This document shows positions 1-7,022 of a DNA stretch of 13,120 nucleotides, one piece after another (positions within the stretch are counted from its first letter, which is position 1; each line of letters begins with the position of its first letter). The stretch spans positions 1 to 13,120 of the forward strand of contig CAJOGB010000032.1 of NCBI GenBank assembly GCA_905233835.1, written 5' to 3'. Under the pieces are notes generated by a model. That model had not been told where the DNA came from. It did no database searches and was given only the letters and a program-made list of their open reading frames with translations. This DNA is from an uncultured Lachnospiraceae bacterium (lineage in GTDB: Bacteria; Bacillota; Clostridia; Lachnospirales; Lachnospiraceae). Position numbers and translations under genes: made by a program.

Positions 1-1
1 A

Positions 2-448
2 GAAGCGGTAAATCGTGTGAGAAACGGTGAAAATCCGGAACTTAACACACGTGAAAAGCATACCCGTGAGTGCTATGTGGTTGCAAAGGAAGGCGCTGAT
101 AAGGCACGTATCGAAAAAGAAATCAAAGAAATGCCAAATTATTTTGCGGATTATGATACCACCGTTACCTTTATTTCACAGGAAGAACTGGATGCAAAGC
201 ACAAAGGACTTCCTCACGGCGGATCCGTTATTTATACCGGAAGCACCGGCGATACTAAACATGTGATTGAATACAGCTTAAAGTTAGATTCCAATCCGGA
301 CTTTACCGGTTCCGTATTGGCGGCTTACGCACGTGCGGCATATAAGATGAATACGGAAGGACTTTTCGGAGCAAAAACCGTATTTGATATTGCTCCGGCA
401 TATCTTTCACCTATCTCAGCAGAGGAACTTCGCGCACACTATTTATAA
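2..448 (+). CDS. ddh: meso-diaminopimelate dehydrogenase, C-terminal part (5' end outside window)
   Basis: The reading frame is open from the window edge (EAVNRVRNGENPELN...) and ends at TAA 446-448, so only about 148 C-terminal residues of a protein usually near 325 residues are present. The sequence, including the NTREKHTRECYVV and LPHGGSVIYTG stretches and the ending with SPISAEELRAHYL, matches what I know of the substrate-binding and dimerisation half of Ddh. Ddh makes meso-2,6-diaminopimelate directly from tetrahydrodipicolinate with NADPH and ammonia, in the cytoplasm, feeding lysine and peptidoglycan synthesis. A GTG inside the frame at 17 is an internal Val codon, not a start. The gene is followed after 6 nt by a strong terminator, so it ends its transcription unit. 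The NADPH-binding N-terminal domain is not visible, so the call rests on the C-terminal half. Confidence 0.88.
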   Translation, partial: EAVNRVRNGENPELNTREKHTRECYVVAKEGADKARIEKEIKEMPNYFADYDTTVTFISQEELDAKHKGLPHGGSVIYTGSTGDTKHVIEYSLKLDSNPDFTGSVLAAYARAAYKMNTEGLFGAKTVFDIAPAYLSPISAEELRAHYL

Positions 449-454
449 GATGAC

Positions 455-488
455 AAAAAGGCTATTGCTTAGCAGTAGCCTTTTATTT
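455..488 (+). terminator. Rho-independent terminator after ddh
   Basis: A 13-bp stem (AAAAGGCTATTGC at 456-468 against GCAGTAGCCTTTT at 472-484, with one G-T wobble) closes a TTA loop at 469-471. It is followed by a T-rich run (TTTTATTT). The A-tract before the stem makes it partly bidirectional. It ends only a few bases before the next possible start codon at 491. Confidence 0.9.
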
Positions 489-490
489 GA

Positions 491-1207
491 ATGGTAACGA
501 ATTATAAAATGATACAGAATATTTGTGAAGAGATAAAAAAAGAATTATTCGATATGCAGGATACAGCATATGGGGAGTTTCAGTGCAAACTGATGCCTAC
601 GGTTGAAAAAGATTCGGTAATCGGTGTCCGTACTCCGGAACTTAAAAAGTATGCAAAAGTCATTGCAAAAAGAATTGATGCGGACGAGTTTTTACATGAT
701 CTTCCTCATAAATACTACGACGAAAACCAGTTGCACGGATTCATTCTTTGCGAGATGAAAGACTATGATAAATGCATGGAAGAGGTGAATCGGTTTTTGC
801 CATATGTAGATAATTGGGCAACATGCGATACCATGTTACCGAAGGTGTTTAAGAAACATCATACAGAACTATTGGAACAGATTTCGATATGGCTAAAATC
901 CGATAAAACTTATACCCTTCGCTTCGGAATTAAGATGCTGATGAATCATTTTCTTGATGAGGATTTTGCCTTGGAGTATCCGACGATGGTGTCAAAGATT
1001 CGCTCTGACGAATATTATGTAAATATGATGATAGCTTGGTATTTTGCCACGGCCCTTGCCAAGCAGTATGATGCGGTTTTACCCTTTATAGAAAAGCGGA
1101 CGTTGGATGTTTGGACACACAATAAGTCAATTCAAAAATCCGTGGAAAGTTATCGCATTACAAATGAACAAAAAGAATACTTGAAGAGTTTAAAGATAAA
1201 AAAATGA
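491..1207 (+). CDS. AlkD-like HEAT-repeat DNA glycosylase (alkylation repair)
   Basis: A 238-residue protein of the AlkD/DNA alkylation repair family: an all-helical HEAT-like solenoid that removes bulky or positively charged alkylated bases (3-methyladenine, 7-methylguanine type) without flipping the base. Family signatures are visible: KLMPTV and GVRTPELKKYAK near residues 33-56, then DNWATCD with Trp109 and Asp113, RFGIKML with Arg144, and AWYFATALAKQ with Trp183. By position these correspond to the Trp-Asp-Arg-Trp cleft residues of Bacillus cereus AlkD, so activity is likely intact. Length is normal for the family. The start is uncertain: ATG 491 follows the ddh terminator by a few bases and has no Shine-Dalgarno, and ATG 509 (codon 7) is an equally plausible start, also without a good site. 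It overlaps the next gene by 4 nt (ATGA), implying translational coupling. Confidence 0.88.
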   Translation: MVTNYKMIQNICEEIKKELFDMQDTAYGEFQCKLMPTVEKDSVIGVRTPELKKYAKVIAKRIDADEFLHDLPHKYYDENQLHGFILCEMKDYDKCMEEVNRFLPYVDNWATCDTMLPKVFKKHHTELLEQISIWLKSDKTYTLRFGIKMLMNHFLDEDFALEYPTMVSKIRSDEYYVNMMIAWYFATALAKQYDAVLPFIEKRTLDVWTHNKSIQKSVESYRITNEQKEYLKSLKIKK

Positions 1208-1950
1208 AACAGTATAAGAATTATATATTTGATTTTTACGGAACTTTGGTGGATATCGAAACCGATGAAACGAAGCCTTCTTTTTGGAAAAAAATGGCGG
1301 AAGTTTATAGGGTATACGGAGCGGACTATTCTTGGAAAGAACTTCGCGATACCTATCTTTCCATGGTAAAAGAGGAACAGGTGATTCTGGCAAATGAAAT
1401 CCATACCGATTATCCGGAGATTCTTTTGGAAAAGGTTTTTCTTCGCTTGCTAAAAGAAGCAAAACATTGTCATAAGACAGGGTTTGTTATAAATAGTGAG
1501 GATGATTTTTTATTTCATATTTCCAATACCTTTCGTATTTTAAGTCGAAAAAGTATCGGTGCATATCCAAATACGGTTTTAACCTTAACAGAACTAAAGA
1601 AACGGGAATGCAATGTATATCTTTTATCCAACGCTCAGGGTATTTTTACACGACCGGAAATCGAACTTTCCGGTGTGGCTGAGTATTTGGATGATATTTT
1701 TATTTCTTCCGACCATAAGCGAATGAAGCCGGATCCTATTTTTTTAAAGGAACTTATGGAAAAATATAGATTACGGAAAGAGGATACGGTGATGATCGGA
1801 AATGATTTTACAAGTGATATGGGCATTGCCCATGCCTGTGGTATCGATGGAATCTTTTTAAACTCTTTTCGATACAATGCCACGGAATTAAAAGAAAAGA
1901 ATCTTTATCATCACCCTGTGATTTCGGATATTTCCGAGATTTTGATATAG
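1204..1950 (+). CDS. HAD-superfamily hydrolase, DFYGT type
   Basis: A 248-residue haloacid dehalogenase-superfamily protein. Motif I is FDFYGTLVD with the nucleophile Asp10. The position two residues on, which holds the general acid/base Asp in most HAD phosphatases, is Tyr12, as in the haloacid-dehalogenase-like branch. Motif II is LLSNAQ (Ser142-Asn143), motif III is Lys175 in RMKPDP, and motif IV is GNDFTSD (Asp201, Asp205). Residues about 20-110 form the helical cap of a subfamily I (C1 cap) enzyme. The substrate cannot be read from sequence: a small phosphorylated metabolite, nucleotide or haloacid is possible. Its ATG lies inside the stop of the AlkD-like gene, so the two are co-translated, but this does not prove a repair role. 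Confidence 0.85.
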   Translation: MKQYKNYIFDFYGTLVDIETDETKPSFWKKMAEVYRVYGADYSWKELRDTYLSMVKEEQVILANEIHTDYPEILLEKVFLRLLKEAKHCHKTGFVINSEDDFLFHISNTFRILSRKSIGAYPNTVLTLTELKKRECNVYLLSNAQGIFTRPEIELSGVAEYLDDIFISSDHKRMKPDPIFLKELMEKYRLRKEDTVMIGNDFTSDMGIAHACGIDGIFLNSFRYNATELKEKNLYHHPVISDISEILI

Positions 1951-2000
1951 AAATATGATATGATTAAAAGTGGATTTTAACATAGAAAGAGTTTGATTTT

Positions 2001-2627
2001 ATGAAGATGAGTTTTCGGGGAGGACGTTTGCCTTTTTACAAACGAATCCGAATCCCGTTTTTAAGAGAGGACGGCCTTGACTTTTCCAGACGTCGGCACA
2101 GATTTCAAAAAGAACACGCGAAGAAAATCGGAATTTTTGCATTGGAGATACTGCTTGTTATTGCATTGGCATACGGTGTAACAAGGGGATTTGGTATTCG
2201 ATTTACCATTGCAGGTGAGTCTATGGAGCCGACTCTAAGCTCCGGCGATGTGGTTTTACTTAACAAAACAGGAAAGATTTCCACCAATGATATCGTGGTT
2301 TTTCAACCGTCATCCAACTTGCGTGCACAGTATTCCGTGAAGCGTGTCATCGGAACTCCGGGAGATAAGATTCGAATTTCCGGAGGAGATGTTTATTTAA
2401 ATGACGTGTTGTTTCATAACATTGCTGAGACGGAGGATATCGTAGATCCCGGACTTGCGGCTACGGAGATGGTACTTGGAGAAGATGAGTACTTTCTTTT
2501 GGGAGATAACCGGAACAATTCCGAAGACTCTCGTTATGAAACCATCGGAAATATTTCTTCGAAAGCTGTGATCGGTAAGGTTTGGTTTTGCGTCAGCCTC
2601 CATCACTTCGGATTGATTAATTATTAG
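2001..2627 (+). CDS. lepB: Signal peptidase I (first copy, long basic N-terminus)
   Basis: Membrane-bound type I signal peptidase that cleaves Sec and Tat signal peptides on the outer face of the membrane. One transmembrane helix lies at about residues 43-61 (IGIFALEILLVIALAYGV). The catalytic Ser74 is in GESMEPTL, the general-base Lys114 is in SVKRVIGTPGD, and box E is GDNRNNSEDSR at 168-178. All Gram-positive LepB boxes are present and the length (208) is normal. The cytoplasmic N-terminus is unusually long and basic (about 42 residues, many Arg, Lys and Phe) before the helix. ATG 2001 and ATG 2007 are alternative starts. The upstream ribosome site (AGAAAGAG) is weak. It opens a seven-gene run with 8 nt to rbgA. 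A second lepB follows rbgA. Confidence 0.93.
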   Translation: MKMSFRGGRLPFYKRIRIPFLREDGLDFSRRRHRFQKEHAKKIGIFALEILLVIALAYGVTRGFGIRFTIAGESMEPTLSSGDVVLLNKTGKISTNDIVVFQPSSNLRAQYSVKRVIGTPGDKIRISGGDVYLNDVLFHNIAETEDIVDPGLAATEMVLGEDEYFLLGDNRNNSEDSRYETIGNISSKAVIGKVWFCVSLHHFGLINY

Positions 2628-2635
2628 GAGTTATT

Positions 2636-3478
2636 ATGGAATTTCAGTGGTATCCCGGTCATATGACAAAGGCAATTCGCCAAATGCGGGAAGATATAAA
2701 AATTATAGATTTGGTAATCGAGTTAATCGATGCCCGTATCCCTTTGGCTTCGCGAAATCCCGATATCGATACCTTAGGACAGGGAAAGGCTCGTATCATT
2801 CTTTTAAACAAACGGGATTTAAGTGACGATGAAGTGACAAAACAGTGGATTTCCTATTTTGAAAACAAAGGCTATGTAGCCATCGCTATTGATGCCCGAG
2901 AGAAAAAATCGGCTCGTCTTGTGGATGAAGCCATTGAAAAGGCTTGCAAAGAAAAAAGGGAACGCGACTTAAAACGTGGAATTAAAAATCGCCCGATTCG
3001 CGCTATGGTGGTGGGAATTCCAAACATCGGAAAATCCACCTTTATCAATTCCTATGCAGGAAAGGCTGCCACAAAAACCGGAAATAAGCCCGGTGTAACA
3101 AAAGGTAAACAGTGGATTCGATTAAGAAAAGATTTGGAACTATTGGATACCCCGGGAATTCTTTGGCCGAAGTTTGAAGATCAAACCGTAGGTTTTTATT
3201 TGGCATCCATCGGTGCCATTCGTGCGGAAGTCATTCAAACAGATGAAATGGCATTGGAAGTGGTAAAACTTCTTCGAAACATCTATCCCGGTCGGATTTT
3301 TGAAAAGTATGGGGTGGATGAAAATTTAGCGGAAATCGAAGTGATTAACGGAATCGCAAAATCCAGAAACTGTGTGAAGCCCGGTGGGGACATCGATTTT
3401 ACAAAGGCAGCCACCTTGTTTTTGGAGGACTTTAAAAACGGACGTCTCGGAAAGATATCCATTGAACGACCGGAGTAA
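2636..3478 (+). CDS. rbgA: Ribosome biogenesis GTPase RbgA (YlqF)
   Basis: Circularly permuted GTPase of the YlqF/YawG family needed for a late step of 50S subunit assembly. The permuted motif order is visible: G4 N58KRD61 and G5-like DAR at 86-88 come first, then G1 GIPNIGKS at 127-134, G2-like PGVT at 152-155 and G3 DTPG at 171-174. The N-terminus MEFQWYPGHMTKA is the family hallmark. The C-terminal helical domain (about 185-280) corresponds to the RNA-binding part. Length (280) is standard. The start is fixed by AGGAG at 2626-2630 and the conserved FQWYPGHM beginning. It sits between two signal peptidase genes and just upstream of rnhB, the usual ylqF-rnhB neighbourhood in Firmicutes. Confidence 0.97.
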   Translation: MEFQWYPGHMTKAIRQMREDIKIIDLVIELIDARIPLASRNPDIDTLGQGKARIILLNKRDLSDDEVTKQWISYFENKGYVAIAIDAREKKSARLVDEAIEKACKEKRERDLKRGIKNRPIRAMVVGIPNIGKSTFINSYAGKAATKTGNKPGVTKGKQWIRLRKDLELLDTPGILWPKFEDQTVGFYLASIGAIRAEVIQTDEMALEVVKLLRNIYPGRIFEKYGVDENLAEIEVINGIAKSRNCVKPGGDIDFTKAATLFLEDFKNGRLGKISIERPE

Positions 3479-3490
3479 AAGAGAAGATAA

Positions 3491-4051
3491 ATGGAAAAGA
3501 CAAAGGATTCAATTCAAAATAACATAAAAGCAAAGGAAGAAGAAAAAATCGATTTTAAACAGGAGTTGCTTTCTCTATTGCTGTATCTTTTTGCGGTATT
3601 TGCGGTGACTTTTTTTATCCTTCATTTTGTGGGACAAAGAACTGTGGTGGACGGATCTTCCATGGAGCATACTTTAAGTAATGGGGATAATCTGATTATG
3701 GATAAACTGACCTATCATTTCAGAGATCCGGAGAGATTTGAAATCATCATCTTCCCTATGGATAAAGAAACTTTTTATATCAAAAGAGTGATCGGGTTGC
3801 CGGGAGAAACTGTACGCATCGACGAAGAGGGAACCATTTATATTAACGGATCGCCTTTGGAAGAAAACTACGGAATTGCCCGTATCGAGAACCCGGGTCT
3901 TGCGGAGCTTGGAGATAATCGAAATGCAAGTTTGGACAGTCGATTTCCGGAGGTAGGAACGATAAGACGGGAACGAATTACCGGCAGAGCATGGCTTCGC
4001 ATTTATCCCTTTAATGAAATTACATTTTTAAAAAATTATGAGGTAAAATAA
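3491..4051 (+). CDS. lepB: Signal peptidase I (second copy, with in-frame gap before the GDN box)
   Basis: A second type I signal peptidase, 186 residues. A charged N-terminus (1-24) is followed by one transmembrane helix (about 26-47). The nucleophile Ser57 is in GSSMEHTL, the general-base Lys98 is in YIKRVIGLPGE, and box E is GDNRNASLDSR at 141-151. All catalytic elements are present. However, the segment between Ala138 and the GDN box is only 2 residues (ENPGLA-EL-GDN), whereas the first copy has 14 there, including the hydrophobic EYFLL strand typical of the family. The protein is therefore about 12 residues short at this point, in frame. It may be altered in activity or specificity, or the gap may be a sequence artefact. 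It overlaps rnhB by one base (TAATG). It is paralogous to the first copy but clearly diverged, so not a recent duplication. Confidence 0.88.
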   Translation: MEKTKDSIQNNIKAKEEEKIDFKQELLSLLLYLFAVFAVTFFILHFVGQRTVVDGSSMEHTLSNGDNLIMDKLTYHFRDPERFEIIIFPMDKETFYIKRVIGLPGETVRIDEEGTIYINGSPLEENYGIARIENPGLAELGDNRNASLDSRFPEVGTIRRERITGRAWLRIYPFNEITFLKNYEVK

Positions 4052-4827
4052 TGGCACAATCCATTTCGGATATAAAAAACGAACTTAGTTTATGCGCGTT
4101 TGAAAAACTTCCGGAGTTTATTTCTTTGCATGAGGCCGATGAGAGAGCCGGAGTAAAATCCTTGGTAAAAAAAGCCGAAAAGAGAATTGAGGATTTCGAA
4201 AAAGAGAAGCTTAGAATCGAAGCTATGCGTGAGTTTGAACATAGATTCGAAGACCGTTATGAATTTATCTGTGGCGTGGACGAAGCGGGCCGGGGACCGT
4301 TTGCGGGACCTATCGTAGCAGGCGCGGCAATTTTGCCGAAGGATACGGATATTTTATATTTGAATGACTCCAAAAAGCTTTCCGAGCAAAAGAGAGAAGA
4401 ACTGTTTTTGGAGATTAAAGAAAAGGCTATAAGCTATGGCGTGGGAATTGTAAGTGCCGCACGAATTGATGAAATCGGAGTGGGAAAGGCGGATTTTGAA
4501 GCGATGCGTATCGCCATCGGTCAGCTTTCACCAAAGGCGGATTTTGCGTTAACCGATGCCTTTTTAATTCCGGGACTTTCCATTCCCCAGGAGAATATTA
4601 TTAAAGGAGATGCCAGAAGCTTATCCATCGCGGCCGCATCCATTTTAGCAAAGGTAACCCGAGACCACATCATGGAAGAATTGGATGAAAAGTATCCGAT
4701 GTATGGATTTAAAGATCATAAGGGTTACGGTACCCAATTTCACCGCGACCGTATTATTGAGTATGGTGTATGCCCGGAACACCGAATGAGTTTCCTAAAG
4801 AATATGCAGGATCAAATTAAAAAATAG
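4051..4827 (+). CDS. rnhB: Ribonuclease HII
   Basis: Endonuclease that nicks RNA-DNA hybrids and single ribonucleotides misincorporated into DNA. The signature GVDEAGRGPFAGP at 75-87 carries Asp77 and Glu78; the other acidic residues are Asp169 (LTDA) and Asp187 (IKGDARS), followed by SIAAASILAKVTRD and the GYGTQFHRDRI region. The N-terminal 70 residues form the helical extension found in the Bacillus-type enzymes. Length 258 is normal for that type. The start ATG shares its A with the stop of lepB, and GAGG about 8 nt upstream lies in the lepB coding end, so translation is coupled. The gene follows rbgA/lepB as in many Firmicutes. Confidence 0.97.
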   Translation: MAQSISDIKNELSLCAFEKLPEFISLHEADERAGVKSLVKKAEKRIEDFEKEKLRIEAMREFEHRFEDRYEFICGVDEAGRGPFAGPIVAGAAILPKDTDILYLNDSKKLSEQKREELFLEIKEKAISYGVGIVSAARIDEIGVGKADFEAMRIAIGQLSPKADFALTDAFLIPGLSIPQENIIKGDARSLSIAAASILAKVTRDHIMEELDEKYPMYGFKDHKGYGTQFHRDRIIEYGVCPEHRMSFLKNMQDQIKK

Positions 4828-4832
4828 GGGGA
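4825..4832 (+). promoter_or_regulatory. Ribosome binding site deciding a TTG start
   Basis: AGGGGGAT lies 6 nt before TTG 4839. The nearby ATG at 4832 is in another frame and ends after about 26 codons, so the large downstream protein must start at the TTG. Confidence 0.7.
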
Positions 4833-4838
4833 TGCATT

Positions 4839-6704
4839 TTGCAGATTCAAGACCTAGTAAATCAATATCAATCCAATTTATCTACCGGTGGGGAAGTCTC
4901 TGCAAAAACTAAGCAAAAAGGTGTGGAGCAGTTAGTCTCCACTTTATCCAAATTGCAAAAGGGTCAGATTTTTGAGGGAACGGTAAACAGTATCAAAGGA
5001 AATCAGGTGACCCTCGGTCTATCCAGTGGCCAGAATATTTCCGCCCGATTGGACGGAAGTATTTCGTTAAATATCGGAGAGTCTGTCTTTTTTCAGGTAA
5101 AGTCCAACGAGGATAATGTCATTCAAATCAAACCGGTTTCCATCGGTTCCATGAATAATCCAACTTTGTTAAATGCTTTGGATGCTGCGGGAATGGCGGT
5201 GACCGAAGAAAACCTAAACATGGTAAATACCATGATGAAGGAACATATGCCCATTGATGCAAAGAGTATCACGGATATGGCACATGCAGTGGCATCCATG
5301 CCGAATGCGGATGTGTCTACCATTGTTACCATGACAAAACACGGTCTTCCTCTTACCCAGGAGATGGTGCATCAGTTTGAAAACTATAAGAACAACGAGG
5401 GTCAGCTTTTAAAGGACGTGGGAGAGTTGGGAAAGAGTATCTCAACTTATTTGTCTTCCCCGGAAGTACCTTTGGAAGAAGCCGTGGAGTTTCAAAAGAA
5501 ATTGGTATCCATCGTTACGGATGAACCGATGGATGCTACGGTTAAAACCCAGGCAGAAGGTTTAAGTAAGCTTACCGGAAATGTGATTCCCAATATCAAG
5601 GTGCCCGGGCTTAACATTCCTCTTTCTGCACCCACTCAGGCGGATGCGTTAAAAGAGATGGCTGGCGCACAGGGTGTTGTTTCTGATAAACAGGCTGTCT
5701 CCCTTGAAAACGAATCGGAAGCGGTAATCGGAAAAGACGGACAACCCATAAATCCTGAGTCTCCGATTATTCAAACCACTCAAGAGTCCGTAATGGAACT
5801 TCTTTCCGAAGCAAACGAGGAGCGAATTGTTTTAACGGATTATGAGCAGGAGGAGTTCTCTTTTGAAACCATCGGTCGCGGTTTGACGCCGAAGGAAAAC
5901 GGAGAGGTGTCCTATGTGTTAAGCAGACAGACATCATTTGCATCTTTTCATCCTGAGTTTTTTGATGAAAACGGTGCACTTCGTCCTGAGGTAAACGTAA
6001 AGGATTTGATGAAGCAGGTGGCAGATTTTTTTGCATCCAATCCATCCGAAATGCCTATGGCAAAAGAGTTACTTTCCAAAGAGGGATACGGTCATCTTTT
6101 GTCTCATCTTATGGCGCAGAATATTACAATCCAACCGGAGGAGTTAAAAGAGCCTCATCGCTTGGATGATTTGTATCAAAAGATGGACGAGACAATGACT
6201 CGCATCGCGGAAAGTGCAAGCCATATTTCAGCAAAGGAACAAAATCCCATCGTAGCGGCGGCATCTACTGTTCATGAAAATCTGGAGTTTATTTCTCAGG
6301 TAAATGATTTGTATACGTACGTGCAGATTCCTTTGCAGTTGTCCGGAGGACAGGCAACCGGTGATCTTTATGTCTTTCGAAATAAGAAACAAAACAAAGA
6401 AGAGGACGGGGAAATAACTGCCTTTTTACATTTTGATTTGGAGCATTTGGGTTCTACCGATGTTTCCGTTCGCATGAAGAATAAAAGCGTAAACACCAAG
6501 TTCTTTTTGGAGGACGATGCGTCTTACGAACTTGTGATGAATAACATCCATATCTTAAAGGAAAACTTGGATAACCTCGGGTACACCTGTGAGATTGAGT
6601 GTGAGAATGATGCCAATCCCATTTCCTTTGTATCCGACTTTTTGGAGCGTGACGTAAAAGCACCGGAAAATATTTCTCGGTATTCATTTGATGTGAGGGC
6701 ATAA
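4839..6704 (+). CDS. YlqG-type protein with FliK-like C-terminal (hook-length control) domain
   Basis: A 621-residue protein without signal peptide or membrane segment. It starts at TTG with a good ribosome site. Residues about 41-100 form a small beta-rich N-terminal domain (GQIFEGTVNSIKGNQVTLGL...). The middle (100-480) is low-complexity, Glu/Met/Ser/Thr-rich and largely helical or disordered. Residues about 490-590 (YVQIPLQL, then HFDLEHLGSTDVSVRM, then a terminal amphipathic helix LKENLDNLGY) resemble the FliK C-terminal domain that talks to the FlhB export switch. The C-terminal SFDVRA also recalls FliK. Position and order match ylqG of Bacillus subtilis (ylqF-rnhB-ylqG-ylqH). The function is not established; a link to type III export control is inferred from the domain and its partner at 6711. 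No other flagellar gene is in the window. Confidence 0.75.
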   Translation: MQIQDLVNQYQSNLSTGGEVSAKTKQKGVEQLVSTLSKLQKGQIFEGTVNSIKGNQVTLGLSSGQNISARLDGSISLNIGESVFFQVKSNEDNVIQIKPVSIGSMNNPTLLNALDAAGMAVTEENLNMVNTMMKEHMPIDAKSITDMAHAVASMPNADVSTIVTMTKHGLPLTQEMVHQFENYKNNEGQLLKDVGELGKSISTYLSSPEVPLEEAVEFQKKLVSIVTDEPMDATVKTQAEGLSKLTGNVIPNIKVPGLNIPLSAPTQADALKEMAGAQGVVSDKQAVSLENESEAVIGKDGQPINPESPIIQTTQESVMELLSEANEERIVLTDYEQEEFSFETIGRGLTPKENGEVSYVLSRQTSFASFHPEFFDENGALRPEVNVKDLMKQVADFFASNPSEMPMAKELLSKEGYGHLLSHLMAQNITIQPEELKEPHRLDDLYQKMDETMTRIAESASHISAKEQNPIVAAASTVHENLEFISQVNDLYTYVQIPLQLSGGQATGDLYVFRNKKQNKEEDGEITAFLHFDLEHLGSTDVSVRMKNKSVNTKFFLEDDASYELVMNNIHILKENLDNLGYTCEIECENDANPISFVSDFLERDVKAPENISRYSFDVRA

Positions 6705-6710
6705 AAGACC

Positions 6711-7016
6711 ATGGCAGACAAGAAGAAAATTGACGCAAACAAAACCGCGGTTGCCTTAGCTTACGAACCGGGGGATGTAGCACCGAAGATCTTGGCTACG
6801 GGAAAAGGCTACGTGGCGGAAAAGATTATTGAGGAAGCCAAAAAGAATAAAGTTCCCTTTTATAAAGACAGTAAACTGGCAGAGACTTTATCGAAGTTGG
6901 AAATCGGAGAAGCGATTCCACCGGATTTGTATGAAGTAGTGGCACAGATTTTGGTCTTTGTGGACGGTATGGATAAAGTTAAGGCGAAATTGGACGCGGC
7001 AGGTTATAAGAAATAA
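6711..7016 (+). CDS. YlqH-type stand-alone FlhB C-terminal-domain homologue
   Basis: A 101-residue soluble protein equivalent to only the FlhB/EscU/YscU cytoplasmic fragment. AVALAYEPGDVAPKILATGK, then AEKIIEEAKKNKVPFYKD, LAETLSKLEIGEAIPPDLYEVVAQILVFV follow the family pattern along its length. The autocleavage motif NPTH that should precede AVAL is replaced by ANKT (residues 9-12), so it cannot self-cleave between Asn and Pro. It begins just upstream of the position where FlhB would be cut, as if made pre-processed. It lacks the four transmembrane helices of FlhB. It follows the FliK-like gene by 6 nt, with GAGGG about 11 nt upstream as the likely ribosome site. This pairing suggests the two proteins contact each other, as FliK-C and FlhB-C do. 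That is inference. Confidence 0.85.
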   Translation: MADKKKIDANKTAVALAYEPGDVAPKILATGKGYVAEKIIEEAKKNKVPFYKDSKLAETLSKLEIGEAIPPDLYEVVAQILVFVDGMDKVKAKLDAAGYKK

Positions 7017-7022
7017 TCACGG

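Noticed and set aside
1942..1970. Possible promoter before the first lepB (TTGATA with TAAAAG, and two TATGAT hexamers at 1954 and 1959)
   Set aside because: TTGATA pairs with a poor -10 at 17 bp, and the two TATGAT hexamers lack any acceptable -35 at 16-18 bp; the gene may have a promoter here but I cannot place it.
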